Part shown: one piece after another, positions 24,800-35,305 of the stretch
Layout of the letters: each line of letters opens with the position of its first letter
Position numbering within the stretch: the first letter of the stretch is position 1
NCBI GenBank assembly: GCA_028277905.1
Contig: JANQFI010000074.1
Coordinates: forward strand, 1 to 41,199
DNA from: Chromatiaceae bacterium
Lineage (GTDB): Bacteria; Pseudomonadota; Gammaproteobacteria; Chromatiales; Chromatiaceae
Length of the DNA: 41,199 nucleotides
Reading direction: 5' to 3'
Made by a program: the position numbers and the translations under genes
Notes under the pieces: generated by a model
Database searches by the model: none
The model's input: only the letters and a program-made list of their open reading frames with translations
What the model was told of the DNA's origin: nothing

Positions 24800-26149
24800 A
24801 TGATGAGTGAGGTCTGGGAGGCTTGCGCCGATGCGCTGAGGCAAGACCTGACCGGTGCCGAATACAGCACCTGGATCATGCCGCTACAGGCGCACGAGCG
24901 CGAGGGCGCCATGTGCCTGCTCGCGCCGAATCGATTCGTGAAGGACTGGGTCAAGCAGCACTACGAGCAGCGCATTACCAAGCTTTGCACTGACCTCAGT
25001 ACGGGCCGCATTCATCAGGTCAGGTTCGAAATCGGCGCCGTGGGTCATGGCGTCGGCACGGCGGCGGCACCGACAACGGCCGGCAGCATGGGCGGTAACC
25101 CGAGTCCCACAATGGAACGGCGCCGCGCGGAAAGCAACCTGAACAAGGAATTCACCTTCCAGACGTTCGTCGAGGGCAAGTCCAACCAGATTGCGCGCGC
25201 CGCGTCGGTGCAAATCGGCAAGAATCCCGGTACCGCCTACAATCCCCTGTTCATCTACGGTGGTGTCGGACTCGGAAAGACGCACCTGATGCACGCGGTT
25301 GGCAACACCATCCTGGACTCGAGCCAGGGCGCACGAGTCATCTACGTGCACTCGGAGCGCTTCGTCTCGGACATGATCCGGGCGCTGCAGCACAACAAGA
25401 TCGACGAATTCAAGGGGCGCTACCGTCGCGTTAACGCGTTGTTGATTGACGATGTGCAGTTCTTCGGCAACAAGGATCGCTCCCAGGAAGAGTTTTTCCA
25501 CACTTTCAACGCTCTGTTCGAGAGCAAGCAGCAAATCGTCCTCTCCAGCGACCGCTACCCGAAGGAGGTCACGGGACTGGAGGAACGCTTGAAGTCCCGC
25601 TTCGGCTGGGGGCTCACGGTGGGCATCGAGCCGCCCGATTTCGAAACGCGCGTAGCCATTCTGCACAGCAAGGCGGCGCTGCTGAACATCGAGCTGCCGG
25701 ATGACGTGAGCTATTTCATCGCCAAGCGCATGACCTCCAACATTCGGGAGTTGGAGGGAGCCTTGCGCCGCCTCGTGGCGAACTCGCAGTTCATGGGTGC
25801 CAGTATCGACATGGACTTCACGCGCGCGGTGCTGCGCGACATGTTGGTCGCGCAGGATCGGCAGATTACTATCGACAACATCCAGAAGACCGTTGCGAAC
25901 TACTACAAGCTGCGGGTTTCCGACCTGACCTCGGCGCGGCGCACACGCAACATTGCGCGTCCGCGCCAGGTCGCCATGGCGCTGGCCAAGGAGCTGACGA
26001 AGGCGAGCCTGCCGGAGATCGGGAACGCCTTCGGCGGCAGGGATCACAGCACGGTGATCCATGCCACGCGCAAGATCGAAGCCCTGCGAGCCAGTGACAC
26101 CATGATCGAGGAGGACTACCGAATCCTATTGAGAACCCTGACGAGCTGA
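24800..26149 (+). CDS. dnaA: Chromosomal replication initiator DnaA
   Basis: DnaA binds DnaA boxes and melts the origin. The product is 449 aa from the ATG at 24800 (a second ATG follows directly), after AGGGGGACAAAGCC. Domain I (residues 1-~85) starts with MSEVWEACADALRQ. A short linker follows. The AAA+ domain begins at FVEGKSN and has Walker A GGVGLGKTH (~153), Walker B LLIDDVQFF (~213), the sensor SSDRYPKEV and the arginine-finger region. Domain IV contains LTSARRTRNIARPRQVAMAL and the DnaA signature GNAFGGRDHSTVIHA (~407). dnaN follows after a ~205-bp gap that holds DnaA boxes. Confidence 0.98.
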   Translation: MMSEVWEACADALRQDLTGAEYSTWIMPLQAHEREGAMCLLAPNRFVKDWVKQHYEQRITKLCTDLSTGRIHQVRFEIGAVGHGVGTAAAPTTAGSMGGNPSPTMERRRAESNLNKEFTFQTFVEGKSNQIARAASVQIGKNPGTAYNPLFIYGGVGLGKTHLMHAVGNTILDSSQGARVIYVHSERFVSDMIRALQHNKIDEFKGRYRRVNALLIDDVQFFGNKDRSQEEFFHTFNALFESKQQIVLSSDRYPKEVTGLEERLKSRFGWGLTVGIEPPDFETRVAILHSKAALLNIELPDDVSYFIAKRMTSNIRELEGALRRLVANSQFMGASIDMDFTRAVLRDMLVAQDRQITIDNIQKTVANYYKLRVSDLTSARRTRNIARPRQVAMALAKELTKASLPEIGNAFGGRDHSTVIHATRKIEALRASDTMIEEDYRILLRTLTS

Positions 26150-26354
26150 CTGTGGAAAAGCTGTGCATAGTCTGCGCAAGCGGATTTGCCGACAGCTTAT
26201 CCACAGGGCGGTCACCAAGAATCAACAGGTTTCGATGTCACTAAGGGGTTGAGTGGGCACGGGAAAATGTCTTGCCGACAGTCCTCCCCAGGCACTATTA
26301 CAACAATGGAGTGAATACTTAAAATCCTATATTGGGCAACAGGGTGGGCACGGC
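26150..26354 (+). other. oriC: Candidate replication origin (oriC) in the dnaA-dnaN gap
   Basis: Three DnaA-box-like 9-mers occur within 55 bp: TGTGGAAAA at 26151-26159, TGTGCATAG at 26162-26170 and a perfect TTATCCACA at 26197-26205. An AT-rich patch (26295-26334, including GAATACTTAAAATCCTATAT) stands out against the GC-rich surroundings and could be the unwinding element. Genes are leftward on the rpmH side and rightward from dnaA on, as expected near an origin. The dnaN promoter must also lie here. Which of the two gaps flanking dnaA is the working origin cannot be settled from sequence. Confidence 0.6.
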
Positions 26355-27461
26355 GTGAAGATAGAGATTCCTCGTGACGAACTGCTTGGTGCACTCGGGA
26401 TCGTGGGAGGTGTCGTCGAACGACGGCAGACCTTGCCGATCCTGGCGAACGTACTGCTCCGGGTGGAGGACGGTGAGCTGCAGCTTGCGACCACTGACCT
26501 CGAGCTGGGTATCACCACCCGGATGGGCGCGGTAAGGACTGCCGATGCCGGTTCGGTGACAGTACCGGCGCGTAAGCTGATGGATTTCTGCCGTTCATTG
26601 CAGGAGGGCACAAGGGTCACGCTCCGTACGGACGGGGATCGCTGTCTGGTGTGGAGCGGCCGGGCGCGCTTCACGCTGTCCACCTTACCGGCCGGGGATT
26701 TCCCGAGCATAGCGGCCGAGGAGGGGATGATGGCGGTGCACCTGCCGGCCGGGGACCTCAAGCGGTTGCTGGAGAAGACGGCGTTCGCAATGGCGCATCA
26801 GGATGTACGCTATTACCTGAACGGCGTGTTGATCGAGCTCGCCGACGACGGATTGACCGCGGTCGCTACTGACGGGCATCGACTGGCGTGCTTCTCGGTG
26901 GATTTGTCGTCCGATGTATCTGGGGTCGGTCAGCAATTGATCCTGCCGGCGAAGACGGTGACGGAGCTGCGTCGGTTGCTACCCGAGGACGATGCGCTGG
27001 TGGAGTTCCAATGGGGTGAGCGATCCATTCGCGTGAAGCTCGGCTCAACGGTCCTGTCGTCCAAGCTGGTGGACGGAAAGTATCCAGAGTATCAGCGTGT
27101 GATACCCAAGGGTCTACCGCGCCGAGCGGTCTTGGAGCGCGACAGCATGCGAACGGCGCTGCAACGGGCAGCCATCCTGTCAAACGAGAAGTATAAGGGC
27201 GTACGCGTAACCTTCGGGCAGGGGGCGCTAGGCCTTCAAGCGCAGAACCCGGAGCATGAGGTGGCTGAGGACGAGTTGGAGACGGACTATACCGGTGAAT
27301 CGGTCACGATCGGGTTCAACGTAGCTTACCTGCTGGATGCACTGCAGAGCATCGAGGTCGAGCAGGTGGAGGTCGCGTTTCAGGACGCCGACAGTAGCTC
27401 CATTTGGCGCGGGTTGGGGTGCGACAGCGAGACCTTTGTCGTGATGCCGATGCGTCTTTAG
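26355..27461 (+). CDS. dnaN: DNA polymerase III beta sliding clamp
   Basis: The clamp tethers polymerase to DNA. The GTG at 26355 gives a 368-aa product starting VKIEIPRDELLGALGIVGGV followed by VERRQTLPILANVLL, the standard family N-terminus; an upstream TTG at 26253 adds unrelated residues from the origin gap. The three repeated clamp domains are visible (VPARKLMDFCRSL, LPAKTVTELRRLL, GFNVAYLLDAL), and the protein ends with FVVMPMRL, the conserved clamp C-terminus. Length matches the family (366 aa in E. coli). recF begins 16 bp after its stop. Confidence 0.97.
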   Translation: MKIEIPRDELLGALGIVGGVVERRQTLPILANVLLRVEDGELQLATTDLELGITTRMGAVRTADAGSVTVPARKLMDFCRSLQEGTRVTLRTDGDRCLVWSGRARFTLSTLPAGDFPSIAAEEGMMAVHLPAGDLKRLLEKTAFAMAHQDVRYYLNGVLIELADDGLTAVATDGHRLACFSVDLSSDVSGVGQQLILPAKTVTELRRLLPEDDALVEFQWGERSIRVKLGSTVLSSKLVDGKYPEYQRVIPKGLPRRAVLERDSMRTALQRAAILSNEKYKGVRVTFGQGALGLQAQNPEHEVAEDELETDYTGESVTIGFNVAYLLDALQSIEVEQVEVAFQDADSSSIWRGLGCDSETFVVMPMRL

Positions 27462-27477
27462 GGGGGGAATCGGCCCC

Positions 27478-28506
27478 TTGGCGTGGTTCGAGTCGGTCGG
27501 CATCAAGAACCTGCGCTGTTTGCGGTCGGTCCATGCGGCGCTGCCGCGCGGACTGGTCTGGATCAGGGGACCGAACGGGGCTGGCAAGACTACTTTGCTG
27601 GAGGCGATGTATTTGCTGGACCGGGGTCGGACCTTCCGGGGCAGACGGGGGGGTGCGCTGACGACGCGAGGCGAGCGTGGCACCGGGATCGTCGGCGACG
27701 TGGTGGTTGGTGAGGGCGCGCGGCGGCAGCGACTGTCGTGGGATAGTTCGGGCGCTGTGACGCGGGCGCGGGCGATGCCGCTCACGCGGTTCGTGGGCAG
27801 TTCCAGTTTCAGTATCGTCGAAGGCGATCCTGAGCTGCGGCGGCGCTTTTTCGACTGGTCATTGTTTCACGTGGAACCGGATGGAAAGGAGCTTTGGGCC
27901 AACCTGTATCGGCTGCAGCGCCAGCGCAACGCTTGGTTGCGGGCCGGGGGAAAGGGGCGCCCGATTTGGGATCAGCCTTATGTGTTCCATTTGGAACAGG
28001 TCTGGCGGCGGCGGGCAGCGTTCCTGGAAGGTCTCGGCGCGACCTTCACCAGTTTGGCACGGGAGTTTCTGCAGGTAGGCCCGTTGCGCGTGGAGTGGAC
28101 CTGGGTCGGTCAAGGGTGCGCGCTGATCGAGCAACTGCGTGGGAACCTGGAGACTGATCGCTGTCGGGGGTTCACCTTCCTGTCTTCCTCCCGTGGGGAT
28201 GTGCGGGTCCTGATGGGGGATGCTCCCTGGCGAGGCTCACGCGGGCAGAACAAGCTGGTGGGGATATTGCTGCAGCTGTCGGCCCAGCAGGTCCTGATGG
28301 GCGTGACCGGCCACCGTCCCGTCGTGCTCCTGGATGATCCCTATGCGGAAATGAGCGGTCGACACATTGAGCCCATGTTGAGCCAGTGGTCGAGGGTCGC
28401 GGATCAGATTGTGGTGACCAGTCTGGACGACGTGCCGGCTGCCGGCATTGTGAGTCATCAGCCCGCGGTGTTCCACGTGGAACAAGGCGTGCTGCGGCCG
28501 GTCTAG
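27478..28506 (+). CDS. recF: DNA replication and repair protein RecF
   Basis: RecF is an SMC-like ATPase that helps load RecA at gaps. The TTG at 27478 is preceded by an AGGGGGGG Shine-Dalgarno about 10 bases upstream and gives 342 aa (MAWFESVGIKNLRCL). Walker A is GPNGAGKTT; the Q-loop-like FVGSSSFSIVEGDPELRRRF, the signature-region FLSSSRGDVR...GQNKLVGILLQLS and Walker B VVLLDDPYAEM follow. The sequence carries three unusual F-H-[VL]-E-[PQ] tripeptide contexts because three parS-like palindromes are embedded in the reading frame. The gene is in its usual place between dnaN and gyrB. Confidence 0.95.
   Translation: MAWFESVGIKNLRCLRSVHAALPRGLVWIRGPNGAGKTTLLEAMYLLDRGRTFRGRRGGALTTRGERGTGIVGDVVVGEGARRQRLSWDSSGAVTRARAMPLTRFVGSSSFSIVEGDPELRRRFFDWSLFHVEPDGKELWANLYRLQRQRNAWLRAGGKGRPIWDQPYVFHLEQVWRRRAAFLEGLGATFTSLAREFLQVGPLRVEWTWVGQGCALIEQLRGNLETDRCRGFTFLSSSRGDVRVLMGDAPWRGSRGQNKLVGILLQLSAQQVLMGVTGHRPVVLLDDPYAEMSGRHIEPMLSQWSRVADQIVVTSLDDVPAAGIVSHQPAVFHVEQGVLRPV
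27863..27878 (+). promoter_or_regulatory. parS-like site 1 (in recF)
   Basis: TGTTTCACGTGGAACC matches the ParB-binding consensus TGTTTCACGTGAAACA at 14 of 16 positions and keeps the invariant CACGTG core. It encodes FHVEP within recF. Confidence 0.75.
27983..27998 (+). promoter_or_regulatory. parS-like site 2, altered core (in recF)
   Basis: TGTTCCATTTGGAACA has the same outer arms as site 3 but ATTT in place of ACGT at the centre. It encodes FHLEQ. ParB binding would be weaker if the core matters as in other species; it may be a decayed site. Confidence 0.4.
28469..28484 (+). promoter_or_regulatory. parS site 3, perfect palindrome (in recF)
   Basis: TGTTCCACGTGGAACA is a perfect 16-bp palindrome identical in form to parS sites described near the origin in pseudomonads. 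It encodes FHVEQ near the end of recF. Confidence 0.85.
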
Positions 28507-28659
28507 AACGGGTTCCAAACAGGCAAGTTTCCTCGACGCGATCTCAGAGTCAAAAGGCCCTCGCGTAGTCATGGGCCGAAACCAGTCCTTAGCGTCCTTT
28601 ATCATCGCGTCAGCCGCCTCGAAGTCCCGCAACCGCGATAGAATCCCCAGGATTCCTAA

Positions 28660-31143
<2,484 letters not shown>

Positions 31144-31153
31144 TCTGGTCCCA

Positions 31154-31172
31154 GGTTCCTGCCCCAGGAACC
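31154..31172. terminator. Hairpin between convergent gyrB and gmhB
   Basis: GGTTCCTG-CCC-CAGGAACC forms a perfect 8-bp stem with a 3-base loop, 11 bases after the gyrB stop. No T-run follows directly, so it is not a textbook Rho-independent terminator, but it can fold on either transcript. Confidence 0.45.
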
Positions 31173-31218
31173 CAGGGAGGATCCAGGGTCGCGTCGAAAG
31201 GCTCCGATTACGGCAATT

Positions 31219-31788
31219 TTAAGGGCTTGACAGGCTGCTGCTGTGGCTCCAGTGCGCGAGCAATGCCTCGGCGGCGGCACGCAAGTCGCGAAACATCGGC
31301 ACCTTCGCCAGCGAATGCGGCAGAGACCGCGCTGTCTTGGCGCCGTTACCGGTGCGTACCAGAATCGGTTGGGCACCCGCTTGCTCGGCCGCCTGCAGGT
31401 CCCGGAGGGAGTCGCCGATGAAAGGGACGGACCCTAGGGGTGCCGAAAAACGCGCCGCCACGCTTTCGAGCAAGCCGGGTGCCGGCTTGCGGCAAGAACA
31501 CCCGTCGTCCGGGCCATGGGGGCAGAAGGCGATGAGGTCGATGCGCCCGCCAACGACTTCCGCCCGGGTGCACAACAGGGCGTGGATGCGATTCAGGGTG
31601 TCGATGTCCAGGTAGCCCCGCGCCACACCGGATTGGTTTGTGGCGATGGCGACACGTACATCTGCCTGCGTGAAGCTGGCGATGGCTTCCAAGCTGCCGT
31701 CGATGAGCTGGAAGGCGTCCGGTGAGCGGATGAACTCCGCTGACTCCTTGTTGATGACGCCATCGCGGTCGAGAATCACGAGCCCCAT
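31219..31788 (-). CDS. gmhB: D-glycero-beta-D-manno-heptose 1,7-bisphosphate 7-phosphatase
   Basis: GmhB is a HAD phosphatase in the ADP-heptose pathway for the lipopolysaccharide inner core. The ATG at 31788 gives 189 aa starting MGLVILDRDGVIN, with the nucleophile Asp in DRDG. Motif II is ATNQSG, the zinc loop is CPHGPDDGCSCRKP, and the last acidic motif is FIGDSLRDLQAA. A 15-codon upstream extension overlaps glyS and is less likely. It starts 4 bp after the glyS stop, the usual glyQ-glyS-gmhB order in gammaproteobacteria. Confidence 0.94.
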   Translation of the reverse strand: MGLVILDRDGVINKESAEFIRSPDAFQLIDGSLEAIASFTQADVRVAIATNQSGVARGYLDIDTLNRIHALLCTRAEVVGGRIDLIAFCPHGPDDGCSCRKPAPGLLESVAARFSAPLGSVPFIGDSLRDLQAAEQAGAQPILVRTGNGAKTARSLPHSLAKVPMFRDLRAAAEALLAHWSHSSSLSSP

Positions 31789-31792
31789 CTCA

Positions 31793-33910
31793 TCACGGCT
31801 GGTCGGCCAGCCGCAGCCTGGAGATGTCGGCAATGCTGGTAAAGAGCGCGCGCACGGCTTGTACCAATGCCAAGCGGTTGGCGCGCAGGTCCGAGCGCTC
31901 GGCCATGACCATGACTTCGTCGAAGAAGCGGTCGACGTCTGTTCGCAGCTCGGCCAAAGCCGTCAAGGCCCCGGCGTAGTCCTGCACCTCGAGCATGGGC
32001 GCAACCCGTGCGCGCAGCTCTTTGATCCGGCCCGCAAGGGCCAGCTCCGCCGGTTCGGCGAGCAGCTCCTGTCGCAGGCCCCTGTCCAGGTGACTGGTCT
32101 GGGGGTAACCGATCTGGGGCTCACTGGTCTGCGACTTCTTCAGGATGTTGGCAATGCGCTTGTTCGCTGCGGCCAGGGAGGCTGCGGCTTCCAGGTTGGA
32201 GAAAGCCGTCACCGCGCGCACCCGTTGATCGAAGTCGCTCGGCACTGAGGCATCCACGGCCATCACCGCGTCGACGGCGTCCGCATCGACCCTCCGTTCG
32301 GCATAGTAGCCGCGCAGGCGCTCCATCACATACTCGTAGGCCTCGGGCACCGCGGCTCGAGCGTCGATGTCTGCGGGAAAGACCGCCGCGGCGTCCCCGA
32401 GAAGTGCGCGCAGGTCGAGCGCAAGGGGGGTCTCGATGAGGATGCGCAAGACCCCGATGGCTGCACGCCGCAGGCCGTAAGGGTCCTTGACGCCGGTGGG
32501 TCGCTCGCCGATGGCGAAGATTCCCACCAGTGTGTCGAGCTTGTCTGCCAGCGCCAGCGCTCGCCCGCAGTCGGACCTGGGCAGCCGGTCGCCAGCCTGG
32601 CGCGGCAGGTAGTGCTCCTCGATGGCCGCCGCCACGCAGGGGTCCTCGCCGCTGCGTGTGGCGTAATAGCGGCCCATGGTGCCCTGTAGCGCGGCGAATT
32701 CCCCAACCATGGCCGTGACCAGGTCGCACTTGGCGAGCTGCGCGGCGCGCTCCGCCAGCGCCGGATCATAGCCGACCATTGCGGCAATTCGCCGGCAGCA
32801 GCCGGCGACGCGCCGGGACTTGTCTGCCATGCTGCCGAGCCTGTGCTGGAACACGACGCGCTCCAGGGCCGGGCGACGGTCGGCCAAGGGCACGCGCAGA
32901 TCCTGCTGCCAGAAAAAGCGTGCGTCGCTGAAGCGGGGCCGGATCACCCGCTCATTGCCGGCGCGCACCAGGTCGGGCTCCCGGCTCTCGATATTGCTGA
33001 TGGTGATGAAATAGGGCAAGAGCGCGCCGTCGCGCGCGGACACCGGAAAATACTTCTGGTGCTGCTGCATGGTTGCGATGAGCACCTCCGCAGGCACGTC
33101 GAGAAAGGCCTCGTCGAAGTGCCCCAGCAGTGCCACCGGCCACTCGCACAGGGCAGTGACCTCGTCCAGCAGGTCCTCGGGGATGCATGCTTGGCCCTGC
33201 ACCGAGCTCGCCAGAGCCGCCGCTTGCTCGCGGATGAGCGCGCGGCGAGTGACGAAGTCCGGCTCCACGTGAGCGCGCCGCAGGCACTCGGCGTACTGCC
33301 GGGGCGTCTCGATGAGGATTGACTCCGGATCGTGGAAACGATGGCCGTAGGTCCGGTTGCCGATGCTGATATCCAGGATGCTGCCGGGCACGGTCGTAGT
33401 GCCGAGCACCGCACAGACCCATTGGACAGGCCGGACAAAGCTGACGTCACTGTCGCCCCAGCGCATGCGCTTGGGGATCGGGAGCTTGCCCAGTGCATCG
33501 GCCGCCAGTTCCGGGAGCAACTCCCGAGTTGCCTGGCCGGGTTGGATGCGGCGGTGCGACAGCCAGCTGCCCTTGTCCGTCTCCTCCTGTGCCAACTCTG
33601 TCAGGTCGACGCCGCAGGACTTGGCGAAGCCCAGCGCCGCCTTGGTAGGCCGACCCTTTGCATCGAAGGCAGCCTTCAGCGCCGGACCGCGGCGCACCAG
33701 CTCCCGATCCGGCTGCCTGGTGGCGAGGGCCCGGACCAACAACGCCAGCCGCCGCGGTGTCGCGAAGGTCTGGGCACCCCCGTGCGCCAAGCCCTGTGCT
33801 GCGAATTGCTCGGTGAGCTCGTCCTTGAAGGCCCGGGACAGCCGCAACAGCGCGGTGGGCGGCAGCTCTTCGGTGCCGATTTCGATGAGCAGATCTTGAG
33901 TGCCTTCCAT
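31793..33910 (-). CDS. glyS: Glycyl-tRNA synthetase beta subunit
   Basis: This is the beta chain of the bacterial alpha2beta2 glycyl-tRNA synthetase. The ATG at 33910 gives 705 aa starting MEGTQDLLIEIGTEELPPTA, the family hallmark. Other signatures are FATPRRLALLV, GPALKAAFD, KRMRWGDSDVSFVRPVQW, LIATMQQHQKYFPV and LADKLDTLVGIFAIGE. The HD-like and anticodon-binding regions follow, with DPYGLRRAAIGVLRIL. Length is close to the 689 aa of E. coli. glyQ ends 10 bp upstream and gmhB starts 4 bp downstream. Confidence 0.97.
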   Translation of the reverse strand: MEGTQDLLIEIGTEELPPTALLRLSRAFKDELTEQFAAQGLAHGGAQTFATPRRLALLVRALATRQPDRELVRRGPALKAAFDAKGRPTKAALGFAKSCGVDLTELAQEETDKGSWLSHRRIQPGQATRELLPELAADALGKLPIPKRMRWGDSDVSFVRPVQWVCAVLGTTTVPGSILDISIGNRTYGHRFHDPESILIETPRQYAECLRRAHVEPDFVTRRALIREQAAALASSVQGQACIPEDLLDEVTALCEWPVALLGHFDEAFLDVPAEVLIATMQQHQKYFPVSARDGALLPYFITISNIESREPDLVRAGNERVIRPRFSDARFFWQQDLRVPLADRRPALERVVFQHRLGSMADKSRRVAGCCRRIAAMVGYDPALAERAAQLAKCDLVTAMVGEFAALQGTMGRYYATRSGEDPCVAAAIEEHYLPRQAGDRLPRSDCGRALALADKLDTLVGIFAIGERPTGVKDPYGLRRAAIGVLRILIETPLALDLRALLGDAAAVFPADIDARAAVPEAYEYVMERLRGYYAERRVDADAVDAVMAVDASVPSDFDQRVRAVTAFSNLEAAASLAAANKRIANILKKSQTSEPQIGYPQTSHLDRGLRQELLAEPAELALAGRIKELRARVAPMLEVQDYAGALTALAELRTDVDRFFDEVMVMAERSDLRANRLALVQAVRALFTSIADISRLRLADQP

Positions 33911-33920
33911 CGTCAGCACC

Positions 33921-34829
33921 TTAATGCTCCCGCAGTATGGGGAAGCCGAGCGCCTCCCGGCTCGCGTAGTAGGCCTCGGCCACGGCGCGGGCGAGGGCGC
34001 GCACCCGAAGGATGAAGCGCTGGCGCTCGGTGACGGACAGGGCGCCCCGGGCATCGAGCAGATTGAAGAGGTGTGAGGCGCGCAACACCTGATCGTAGGC
34101 CGGCAGCGGCAAGGATGCGTCGATCAAGGCGTTGCTCTGGCGTTCGGCGACGTCAAAGGCAGCGAACAGCGACGGCAGGTCCGCGTGCTCGAAGTTGTAG
34201 GCGGACTGCTCACGCTCATTCTGCAAAAAGACGTCGCCATAGCTGACTGGACCCATGGGCGTATCGGTCCACTTCAGGTCGAACACGCTCTCGACGCCTT
34301 GCAGGTACATGGCAATGCGCTCCAGGCCATAGGTGATCTCCCCGCTGACCGGCTGGCACTCGAGGCCGCCCACTTGTTGAAAATAGGTGAACTGTGTCAC
34401 CTCCATGCCGTTCAACCAGACCTCCCAACCGAGTCCCCAGGCGCCCAGCGTGGGGGACTCCCAGTTGTCCTCGACGAAGCGGATGTCGTGCACCAGTGGA
34501 TCGATGCCCAGCATCCGTAGGGAGCTCAGGTACAGTTCCTGGATGTCCAAGGGCGACGGCTTCAGGATCACCTGATACTGGTAGTAATGTTGCAGGCGAT
34601 TTGGATTCTCGCCGTAGCGGCCGTCGGTAGGTCGGCGCGACGGCTGGACGTAGGCACAGTTCCAGGGCTCGGGGCCGATGGCGCGCAGGAAGGTGGCCGG
34701 GTGAAAGGTCCCGGCGCCCACCTCCATGTCATAGGGTTGCAGCAGGACGCAGCCGCGCGCGGCCCAGTACGTCTGGAGCCGAAACAGCAGCTCCTGGAAG
34801 GTCGTCGGTGCGACAGCTTGAGTGGTCAA
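33921..34829 (-). CDS. glyQ: Glycyl-tRNA synthetase alpha subunit
   Basis: The alpha chain carries the class II catalytic core. Signatures include [60 protein letters not shown] and [12 protein letters not shown], followed by the tail [13 protein letters not shown] choose the TTG at 34829 ([16 protein letters not shown], 302 aa) because it matches the family N-terminus. An ATG at 34922 would add 31 unrelated residues and would lie in a putative NtrC site. The Shine-Dalgarno is weak. Confidence 0.94.
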   Translation of the reverse strand: MTTQAVAPTTFQELLFRLQTYWAARGCVLLQPYDMEVGAGTFHPATFLRAIGPEPWNCAYVQPSRRPTDGRYGENPNRLQHYYQYQVILKPSPLDIQELYLSSLRMLGIDPLVHDIRFVEDNWESPTLGAWGLGWEVWLNGMEVTQFTYFQQVGGLECQPVSGEITYGLERIAMYLQGVESVFDLKWTDTPMGPVSYGDVFLQNEREQSAYNFEHADLPSLFAAFDVAERQSNALIDASLPLPAYDQVLRASHLFNLLDARGALSVTERQRFILRVRALARAVAEAYYASREALGFPILREH

Positions 34830-34915
34830 GTGCTTGATCCGGCAGCTTGGCGAAAGCGCGCATTCTATCGGCAAGCCCCGCCCGCCGACCACAGCGCCGA
34901 GCACATCGGCATTCT

Positions 34916-34961
34916 GCACCATAATAGAGCTTATTCATGGTATTATGCTCCATGATGGTGC
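34916..34961 (+). promoter_or_regulatory. Two NtrC-like binding sites upstream of glnA
   Basis: GCTCCATGATGGTGC at 34947-34961 matches the dyad GCACCA-N3-TGGTGC with one mismatch. GCACCATAATAGAGC at 34916-34930 has a perfect left half and a 4 of 6 right half. Their centres are 31 bp apart, close to three helical turns, as for the two strong NtrC sites of the E. coli glnA enhancer. They lie about 160-220 bp ahead of the sigma-54-type promoter. Confidence 0.6.
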
Positions 34962-35112
34962 GTAAGCTCCTCAGCTGCCAGGGCCGCCGTCGTCGTCCCT
35001 TCCCCGACTGTGTCCCGGTGCGCGGCCGCGCGGCGGTGCAGTTGCCCCGAATCGACAGGCACACACGGAGGACAGCGGAATCCCGCCCAAGCCGCGCGGT
35101 AACTGCGCCGGG

Positions 35113-35133
35113 TATAATTGGCATGGAAACTGC
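35113..35133 (+). promoter_or_regulatory. glnA promoter region: sigma-54 -24/-12 element overlapping a sigma-70-like -10
   Basis: TTGGCATGGAAACTGC at 35118-35133 has GG and GC exactly ten bases apart and fits the sigma-54 consensus TGGCACG-N4-TTGC well. A perfect TATAAT at 35113-35118 overlaps its left end; the matching -35 is poor. Transcription from the sigma-54 element would start near 35145, leaving a ~160-base leader before glnA. Confidence 0.65.
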
Positions 35134-35305
35134 CTTGCGCTCTTGCCGAGGCAGCGGCCACGCGCGACGACAGGGGCCATTCAGGAAACAAGGGTCTAAA
35201 GGTCGGCGCGCGTTCTCATAGGGCGCCGGCTCCAATGGTAACTCCTATCGAGTCACCCCAACGAATAACCCCAACCCCCAATCGAACCCACGGGAGAGCA
35301 ACAGC

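Noticed and set aside
24884..26062. 392-codon frame antisense to dnaA
   Set aside because: Shadow of dnaA with His/Val/Arg bias typical of reverse reading.
34829..34922. Longer glyQ starting at the ATG at 34922
   Set aside because: The added 31 residues do not resemble any GlyQ N-terminus and the codon lies within a putative NtrC site.
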